Origin: Xylocopa sonorina
Taxonomy: Eukaryota; Arthropoda; Insecta; Hymenoptera; Apidae
DNA length: 64,000 nt
Direction of reading: 5' to 3'
Assembly: GCF_050948175.1 (NCBI RefSeq)
Contig: NW_027490175.1
Span: 434,001 to 498,000, forward strand
Shown: in pieces, positions 55,901 to 64,000 of the stretch
How the letters are laid out: every line of letters begins with the position of its first letter
Numbering within the stretch: the stretch's first letter is position 1
The notes under the pieces: generated by a model
What the model saw: the letters and a program-made list of their open reading frames with translations, nothing else
The model's database searches: none
Told to the model about the DNA's origin: nothing
Made by a program: the position numbers and the translations under genes

Positions 55901-56758
55901 ATTATATCATACCATGAAACATAGAAATGAGATGCGATATCGCGTTTTAAGAAGCAATAGAAAGCTATTGCTAACGATACGTAGGCATCTGCAAACGCTA
56001 TTTCCTAGCGAGAAAGTGTCGCATTCACATTGATTTGAAGTGTAGACGAGGAATACATAACACTTCGCAAATCATGTTATATCTTGCCATGAAACATAGA
56101 AATGAGATGCGATATCGCGTTTTAAGAATCATAAGAACTCTATTGCTACGATACGTAGACATCTGCAAACGCTATTTCCTTGCAAGGAAGTGTCGCATTT
56201 ACAATCATTTGAATCGTAGACGAGGAATGCATAACACTTCGCAATGAATATTATATCTTGTCATGAAACGTATATATGAGATGCAATATCTCGTTTTAAG
56301 AAGCATTTGAACTCTATTGCTTCGATACGTAGACATCTGCAAACGCTATTTCCTTGCAAGGAAGTGTCGCATTTACATTCACTTGAAGTGTAGACGAGGA
56401 ATACATAACACTTCGCAAATCATATTATACCTTACCATGAAACATAGAAATGAGATGCGACATCGCCTTTTAAGAATCATAAGAACTCTATCGCTACGAT
56501 ACGCAGACATCTGCAAACGCTATTTCCTTGCAAGGAAGTGTCGCATTTACAATCATTTGAATCGTAGACGAGGAATGCATAACACTTCGCAATGAATATT
56601 ATATCTTATCATGAAACATATATATGAGATGCAATATCTCGTTTTAAGAAGCATTTGAACTCTATTGCTTCGATACGTAGACATCTGCAAACGCTATTTC
56701 CTTGCAAGGAAGTGTCGCATTTACATTCACTTGAAGTGTAGACGAGGAATACATGATA
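52927..56758 (+). repeat. 3,832 bp tandem unit, copy 1 (22 monomers)
   Basis: The unit is 22 x 174 plus four 1 bp insertions, at about 53012, 54231, 55450 and 55973. Its left edge is where ATGGCAGTTCGC is followed by shared sequence; the corresponding point before copy 2 reads ATGATACTTCGC. It contains unusual monomers with TAGTCGATTAATAC near 55173 and CATTTCCAAACGC near 55115. Confidence 0.9.
52992..53011. repeat. Hairpin-forming inverted repeat in 175 bp monomers
   Basis: Arms AGCAATAG and CTATTGCT are perfectly complementary over 8 bp around a 4-base loop (AAAG). The usual monomer reads AGCATTAG in the left arm and so has one mismatch. The extra A that makes these monomers 175 bp long lies directly 3' of the right arm (CTAACG instead of CTACG), which suggests slippage next to a hairpin. 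The same arrangement is seen near 911, 4551, 10102, 54231, 55450, 61547, 63633 and 63982. Confidence 0.75.
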
Positions 56759-59700
56759 CTTCGCAAATCATATTATATCATACCATGAAACATAGAAATG
56801 AGATGCGATATCGCGGTTTAAGAAGCAATAGAAAGCTATTGCTAACGATACGTAGGCATCTGCAAACGCTATTTCCTAGCGAGGAAGTGTCGCATTCACA
56901 TTGATTTGAAGTGTAGACGTGGAATACATAACACTTCGCAAATCATGTTATAACTTACCATGAAACATAGAAACGAGATGCGATATCGCATTTTAAGAAT
57001 CATATGAACTCTATTGCTACGATACGTAGACATCTGTAAACGCTATTTCCTAGCAAGGAAGTGTCGCATTTACATTCATTTGAAGTGTAGACGAGGAATA
57101 CATAACACTTCGCAAATCATATTACATCTTACCATGAAACATAGAAATGAGATGCGACATCGCGTTTTAAGAATCATAAGAACTCTATTGCTACGATACG
57201 TTGACATCTGCAAACGCTATTTCCTTGCAAGGATATGTCGCATTTACATTCATTTGAATCGTAGACGAGGAATGCATAACACTTCGCAAATCATATTACA
57301 TCTTACCATGAAACATAGAAATGAGATGCGATATCGAGTTTTAAGAAGCATTAGATCTCGATTGCTACGATACCTAGACATCTGCAGACGCTATTTCCTA
57401 GCAAGGATATGTCGCATTTACATTCATTTGAATCGTAGACGAGGAATGCAGAACACTTCGCAAATTATATTACATCTTACCCTGAAACATAGAAATGAGA
57501 TGCGATATCGTGTTTTAAGAAGCATTAGATCTCTATTGCTACGATACCTAGACATCTGCAGACGCTATTTCCTAGCAAGGAAGTGTCGCATTTACATTCA
57601 TTTGAATCGTAGACCAGGAATGCATAACACTTCGCAAATCATATTACATCTTACCATGAAACATAGAAATGAGATGCGATATCGAGTTTTAAGAAGCATT
57701 AGAACTCTATTGCTACGATACCTAGACATCTGCAGACGCTATTTCCTAGCAAGGAAGGGTCGCATTTACATTCATTTGAAGTGTAGACGAGGAATACATA
57801 ACACTTCGCAAATCATGTTATATCTTGCCATGAAACATAGAAATGAGATGCGATATCGCGTTTTAAGAAGCATTAGAACTCTATTGCTACGATACCTAGA
57901 CATCTGCAGACGCTATTTCCTAGCAAGGAAGTGTCGCATTTACATTCATTTGAAGTGTAGACGAGGAATACATGGCAGTTCGCAAATCATATTATATCAT
58001 ACCATGAAACATAGAAATGAGATGCGATATCGCGTTTTAAGAAGCAATAGAAAGCTATTGCTAACGATAAGTAGGCATCTGCAAACGCTATTTCCTAGCG
58101 AGAAAGTGTCGCATTCACATTGATTTGAAGTGTAGACGAGGAATACATAACACTTCGCAAATCATGTTATAACTTACCATGAAACATAGATATGAGATGC
58201 AATATCTCGTTTTAAGAAGCATTAGAACTCTATTGCTACGATACGTAGACATCTGCAAACGCTATTTCCTAGCGAGGAAGTGTCGCATTTACATTCATTT
58301 GAAGTGTAGACGAGGAATACATGATACTTCGCAAATGATATCATATCCAACCATGAAACATAGAAATGAGATGCGATATCGCGTTTTAAGAAGCATTAGA
58401 GATCTGTTGCTACGATACGTAGACATCTGCAATTGCTATTTCCTAGCAAGGAAGTGTCGCATTTACATTCATTTGAAGTGTAGACGAGGAATACATGATA
58501 CTTCGCAAATCATATTATATCTTACCATGAAACATAGAAATGAGATGCGATATCGCGTTTTAAGAGGCATTAGAACACTATTGCTACGATAGGTAGACAT
58601 TTGCAAACGCTATTTCCTAGCAAAGAAGTGTCGCATTTACATTTATTTGAAGTGTAGACGAGGAATACATAACTTTTCGCAAATCATATTATATCTTACC
58701 ATGAAACATAGAAATGAGATGCGATATCGCGTTTTAAGAAGCATTAGAACTCTATTGCTACAATACCTAGACATCTGCAGACGCTATTTCCTAGCAAGGA
58801 AGTGTCGCATTTACATTCATCTGAAGTGTAGACGAGGAATACATAATACTTCGCAAATCATATTATATCTTACCATGAAACATAGAAATGAGATGCGATA
58901 TCGCGTTTTAAGAAGCATTAGAACACTATTGCTACGATAGGTAGACATTTCCAAACGCTATTTCCTAGGAAGGAAGTGTCGCATTTACATTCATTTGAAG
59001 TGTAGTCGATTAATACATAACACTTCACAAATCATATTATATCTTACCATGAAACATAGAAATGAGATGCGATATCGCGTTTTAAGAAGCATTAGAACAC
59101 TATCGCTACGATAGGTAGACATCTGCAAACGCTATTTCCTTGCAAGGAAGTGTCGCATTTACATTCATTTGAAGTGTAGACGAGGAATACATGGCAGTTC
59201 GCAAATCATATTATATCATACCATGAAACATAGAAATGAGATGCGATATCGCGGTTTAAGAAGCAATAGAAAGCTATTGCTAACGATACGTAGGCATCTG
59301 CAAACGCTATTTCCTAGCGAGGAAGTGTCGCATTCACATTGATTTGAAGTGTAGACGAGGAATACATAACACTTCGCAAATCATGTTATAACTTACCATG
59401 AAACATAGAAACGAGATGCGATATCGCGTCTTAAGAATCATATGAACTCTATTGCTACGATACGTAGACATCTGTAAACGCTATTTCCTAGCAAGGAAGT
59501 GTCGCATTTACGTTCATTTGAAGTGTTGACGAGGAATACATAACACTTCGCAAATCATATTACATCTTACCATGAAACATAGAAATGAGATGCGATATCG
59601 CGTTTTAAGAAGCATTAGAACTCTATTGTTACGATACCTAGACATCTGCAGACGCTATTTCCTTGCAAGGAAGTGTCGCATTTACATTCATTTGAAGTGT

Positions 59701-60590
59701 AGACGAGGAATACATGGCAGTTCGCAAATCATATTATATCATACCATGAAACATAGAAATGAGATGCGATATCGCGTTTTAAGAAGCAATAGAAAGCTAT
59801 TGCTAACGATACGTAGGCATCTGCAAACGCTATTTCCTAGCGAGAAAGTGTCGCATTCACATTGATTTGAAGTGTAGACGAGGAATACATAACACTTCGC
59901 AAATCATGTTATATCTTGCCATGAAACATAGAAATGAGATGCGATATCGCGTTTTAAGAATCATAAGAACTCTATTGCTACGATACGTAGACATCTGCAA
60001 ACGCTATTTCCTTGCAAGGAAGTGTCGCATTTACAATCATTTGAATCGTAGACGAGGAATGCATAACACTTCGCAATGAATATTATATCTTGTCATGAAA
60101 CGTATATATGAGATGCAATATCTCGTTTTAAGAAGCATTTGAACTCTATTGCTTCGATACGTAGACATCTGCAAACGCTATTTCCTTGCAAGGAAGTGTC
60201 GCATTTACATTCACTTGAAGTGTAGACGAGGAATACATAACACTTCGCAAATCATATTATACCTTACCATGAAACATAGAAATGAGATGCGACATCGCCT
60301 TTTAAGAATCATAAGAACTCTATCGCTACGATACGCAGACATCTGCAAACGCTATTTCCTTGCAAGGAAGTGTCGCATTTACAATCATTTGAATCGTAGA
60401 CGAGGAATGCATAACACTTCGCAATGAATATTATATCTTATCATGAAACATATATATGAGATGCAATATCTCGTTTTAAGAAGCATTTGAACTCTATTGC
60501 TTCGATACGTAGACATCTGCAAACGCTATTTCCTTGCAAGGAAGTGTCGCATTTACATTCACTTGAAGTGTAGACGAGGAATACATGATA
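56759..60590 (+). repeat. 3,832 bp tandem unit, copy 2 (22 monomers)
   Basis: I noticed no difference from copy 1 in the stretches compared, including private features such as ATGTCATGAAACG-type changes near 60093, TAGTCGATTAATAC near 59005 and all four extra-A positions. The match continues to about 60,610, where TATATCATACC in copy 1 becomes TATATCTGACC. Such identity means either a very recent duplication or a false duplication in the assembly. Confidence 0.9.
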
Positions 60591-63500
60591 CTTCGCAAAT
60601 CATATTATATCTGACCATGAAACATAGAAATGAGATGCGATATCGCGTTTTAAGAAGCATTAGAAAGCTATTGCTAACGATACGTAGACATCTGCAAACG
60701 CTATTTCCTAGCGAGGAAGTATCGCATTCACATTCATTTGAAGTGTAGACGAGGAATACATAACACTTCGCAAATCGTGTTATATCTTACCATAAAACAT
60801 AGAAATGAGATGCGATATCGCGTTTTAAGAAGCACTAGAAAGCTATTGCTACGGTACGTAGACATCTGCAAACGCTATTTTCTAGCGAGGAAGTATCGCA
60901 TTCACATTCATTTGAAGTGTAGACGAGGAATACATAACACTTCGCAAATCATGTTATATCTTACCATGAAACATAGAAATGAGATGCGATATCGCGTTTT
61001 AAGAATCATAAGAACTCTATTGCTACGATACGTAGACATCTGCAAACGCTATTTCCTTGCACGGAAGTGTCGCATTTACATTCATTTGAATCGTAGACGA
61101 GGAATGCATATCACTTCGCAATGAATATTATATCTTACCATGAAACATAGAAATGAGATGCGATATCGCGTTTTAAGAAGCATTAGAAAGCTATTGCTAC
61201 GATACGTAGACATCTGCAAACGCTATTTCCTAGCGAGGATGTATCGCATTCACATTCATTTGAAGTGTAGACGAGGAATACATAACACTTCGCAAATCAT
61301 GTTATATCTTACCATGAAACATAGAAATGAGATGCGATATCACGTTTTAAGAAGCATTAGAACACTACTACTACGATAGGTAGACATTTGCAAACGCTAT
61401 TTCCTAGCAAATAAGTGTCGCATTTACATTCATTTGATGTGTAGGCGAGGAGTACATAACACTTCGCAAATCATATTATATCTTACCATGAAACATGGAA
61501 ATGAGATGCGATATCGCGTTTTAAGAAGCAATAGAAAGCTATTGCTAACGATACGTAGGCATCTGCAAACGCTATTTCCTAGCGAGGAAGTGTCGCATTC
61601 ACATTGATTTGAAGTGTAGACGAGGAACACATAACACTTCGCAAATCATGTTATAACTTACCATGAAACATAGAAACGAGATGCGATATCGCGTTTTAAG
61701 AATCATATGAACTCTATTGCTACGATACGTAGACATCTGTAAACGCTATTTCCTAGCAAGGAAGTGTCGCATTTACATTCATTTGAAGTGTAGACGAGGA
61801 ATACATAACACTTCGCAAATCATATTACATCTTACCATGAAACATAGAAATGAGATGCGATATCGCGTTTTAAGAAGCATTAGAACTCTATTGTTACGAT
61901 ACCTAGACATCTGCAGACGCTATTTCCTAGCAAGGAAGTGTCGCATTTACATTCATTTGAAGTGTAGACGAAGAATACATGACACTTCGCAAATCATATT
62001 ATATCTTACAATGAAACATAGAAATGAGATACGATATCGCGTTTTAAGAAGCATTAGAAAGCTATTGCTACGATACGTATACATCTGCAATCGCTATTTC
62101 CTTGCAAGGAAGTGTCGCATTTACTTTCATTTGATTCGTAGACGAAGAATGCATAACACTTCGCAATGAAAAATATATCTCATGAAACATAGATATGACA
62201 TGCGACATCGCGTTTTAAGAATCATAAGAACTCTATTGCTACGATACGTAGACATCTGCAAACGCTATTTCCTTGCAAGGAATTGTCGCATTTACATTCA
62301 TTTGAATCGTAGACGAGGAATGCATAACACTTCGCAAATCATATTACATCTTACCATGAAACATAGAAATGTGGTGCGATATCGAGTTTTAAGAAGCATT
62401 AGATCTCTATTGCTACGATACCTAGACATCTGCAGACGCTATTTCCTAGCAAGGAAGTGTCGCATTTACAATCATTTGAATCGTAGACGAGGAATGCATA
62501 ACACTTCGCAAATCATATTACATCTTACCATGAAACATAGAAATGAGATGCGATATCGAGTTTTAAGAAGCATTAGATATCTATTGCTACGATACCTAGA
62601 CATCTGCAGACGCTATTTCCTAGCAAGGAAGTGACGCATTTACATTCACTTGAATCGTAGACGAGGAATGCATAACACTTCACAAATCATATTACATCTT
62701 ACCATGAAACATAGAAATGAGATGCGATATCGAGTTTTAAGAAGCATTAGAACTCTATTGCTACGATACCTAGACATCTGCAGACGCTATTTCCTAGCAA
62801 GGAAGGGTCGCATTTACATTCATTTGAAGTGTAGACGAGGAATACATAACACTTCGCAAATCATGTTATATCTTACCATGAAACATAGAAATGAGATGCA
62901 ATATCGCGTTTTAAGAATCATAAGAACTCTATTGCTACGGTACGTAGACATCTGCAACGCTATATCCTTGCAAGGAAGTGTCGCAGTTACATTCATTTGA
63001 ATCGTAGACGAGGAATGCATTACACTTCGCAAATCATATTACATCTTACCATGAAACATAGAAATGCGATGCGATATCGAGTTTTAAGAAGCATTAGAAC
63101 TCTATTGCTACGATACCTAGACATCTACAGACGCTATTTCCTTGCAAGGAAGTGTCGCATTTACATTCACTTGAAGTGTAGACGAGGAATACATGATACT
63201 TCGCAAATCATATTATATCTGACCATGAAACATAGAAATGAGATGCGATATCGCGTTTTAAGAAGCATTAGAAAGCTATTGCTAACGATACGTAGACATC
63301 TGCAAACGCTATTTCCTAGCGAGGAAGTATCGCATTCACATTCATTTGAAGTGTAGACGAGGAATACATAACACTTCGCAAATCGTGTTATATCTTACCA
63401 TAAAACATAGAAATGAGATGCGATATCGCGTTTTAAGAAGCACTAGATAGCTATTGGTACGATACGTAGACATCTGCAAGCGCTATTTCCTAGCGAGGAT

Positions 63501-64000
63501 GTATCGCATTCACATTCATTTGAAGTGTAGACGAGGAATAAATAACACTTCGCAAATCATGTTATATCTTACCATGAAACATAGAAATGAGATGCGATAT
63601 CGCGTTTTAAGAAGCAATAGAAAGCTATTGCTAACGATACGTAGGCATCTGCAAACGCTATTTCCTAGCGAGGAAGTGTCGCATTCACATTGATTTGAAG
63701 TGTAGACGAGGAATAAATAACACTTCGCAAATCATGTTATATCTTACCATGAAACATAGAAAAGAGATGCGATATCACGTTTTAATAAGCATTAGAACAC
63801 TACTGCTACGATAGGTAGACATTTGCAAACGCTATTTCCTAGCAAATAAGTGTCGCATTTACATTCATTTGATGTGTAGGCGAGGAATACATAACACTTC
63901 GCAAATCATATTATATCTTACCATGAAACATAGAAATGAGATGCGATATCGCGTTTTAAGAAGCAATAGAAAGCTATTGCTAACGATACGTAGGCATCTG
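60591..64000 (+). repeat. More divergent monomers with a 2.6 kb internal repeat
   Basis: About 60.59-60.84 kb reappears at 63.20-63.45 kb (offset 2,608), with shared TATCTGACCATG and the rare ACCATAAAACATAG (near 60790 and 63398). A second match, with AGCAAATAAGTG and TTTGATGTGTAGGCG, links 61.36-61.48 kb to 63.79-63.90 kb (offset 2,435). Extra-A 175 bp monomers lie near 60676, 61547, 63284, 63633 and 63982. One base is missing near 62957 (CTGCAACGC). Monomers here carry more private changes than in the 19-47 kb core. Confidence 0.8.

Larger units (their letters stand above)
1..64000 (+). repeat. Satellite DNA array, 174 bp monomer, about 368 head-to-tail copies
   Basis: Every part of the window is a copy of one 174 bp unit in the same orientation. 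Landmarks such as GCGATATC, GTAGACATCTGCA, CTTCGCAAATCAT and CATGAAACATAG recur every 174 bp from the first to the last line. There is no inverted block, transposon, gene or unique spacer, and neither array edge is reached. Neighbouring monomers differ by scattered substitutions, while copies of larger units are almost identical, which is how higher-order satellites look after repeated unequal exchange. Such arrays are known from eukaryotic centromeres and pericentromeric or subtelomeric heterochromatin. The centromere assignment is inference; the tandem structure is directly visible. I do not recognise the family: it lacks the CENP-B box of alpha satellite and I see no resemblance to the plant CEN180 class as I know it. 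Confidence 0.98.

Noticed and set aside
1..64000. CRISPR array
   Set aside because: The repeats are 174 bp and contiguous, with no unique spacers between short repeats and no cas genes.
1..64000. CENP-B box or known alpha-satellite identity
   Set aside because: I looked for TTCG-N4-A-N2-CGGG on both strands. The TTCG sites in the monomer (CTTCGCAAATCA, CTTCGATACGTA) do not fit, and the monomer length and sequence differ from the 171 bp alpha satellite.
1..64000. Telomeric repeats, rRNA, tRNA or transposon insertions
   Set aside because: No TTAGGG-type runs, no rRNA or tRNA-like block, and no interruption of the 174 bp phase long enough to hold an inserted element were seen.
1..64000. Simple assembly artefact of the entire window
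   Set aside because: The many private variants, graded divergence and two distinct flanks around a core are hard to create by misassembly. Local false duplication, for example at 52.9-60.6 kb, cannot be excluded.

Overview
The whole window is one uninterrupted head-to-tail satellite DNA array. I find no gene, RNA gene, transposon or unique sequence in it. The repeat monomer is 174 bp; the copy at 3642-3815 is a good reference. About 368 monomers fill the 64 kb, all in the same orientation, and the array runs off both ends. The monomer is about 37% GC by hand count. A long, same-strand, higher-order satellite of nucleosome-like length points to a eukaryotic nuclear chromosome, most likely centromeric, pericentromeric or other constitutive heterochromatin. 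I do not recognise the monomer family and cannot name the species. CpG is not depleted (10 per monomer, about 1.7 times expectation), which argues weakly against a genome with heavy germline CpG methylation and fits many invertebrates.

Layout. (1) 1 to about 11,757: long units with offsets of 3,640, 5,551 and 1,908 bp, differing by a few substitutions and by gain or loss of whole monomers. (2) About 11,758-16,412: a mosaic with a duplication at 2,954 bp offset and a patch that reappears 38 kb away. (3) About 16,413-19,130: a 5-monomer (870 bp) higher-order repeat. (4) About 19,130-47,160: the homogenised core, two copies of a roughly 14.6 kb segment of 84 monomers, built from 870 bp 5-mers, 1,044 bp 6-mers and 1,560 bp 9-mers. 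(5) About 47,161-52,926: a mosaic of core-type modules. (6) About 52,927-60,590: two copies of a 3,832 bp unit of 22 monomers, with no difference that I noticed. (7) About 60,591-64,000: more divergent monomers with a 2.6 kb internal repeat.

Most monomer length variants fall in two classes. A 171 bp form has lost 3 bp; a 175 bp form carries one extra A. Larger differences between copies are whole numbers of monomers, the signature of in-register unequal exchange or replication slippage. Because 174 is divisible by 3, one plus-strand frame (58 residues per monomer, Arg/Tyr/Leu-rich) stays open for up to 369 codons. I read these ORFs as by-products of the repeat: they stop and restart at recurrent variant sites, mostly lack an ATG at the start of the open stretch, and vary mainly by amino-acid-changing substitutions. 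No protein-coding gene is therefore annotated.

All offsets and counts were read by eye from the sequence and the open frames; block edges are uncertain by tens of bases because neighbouring monomers are so alike.
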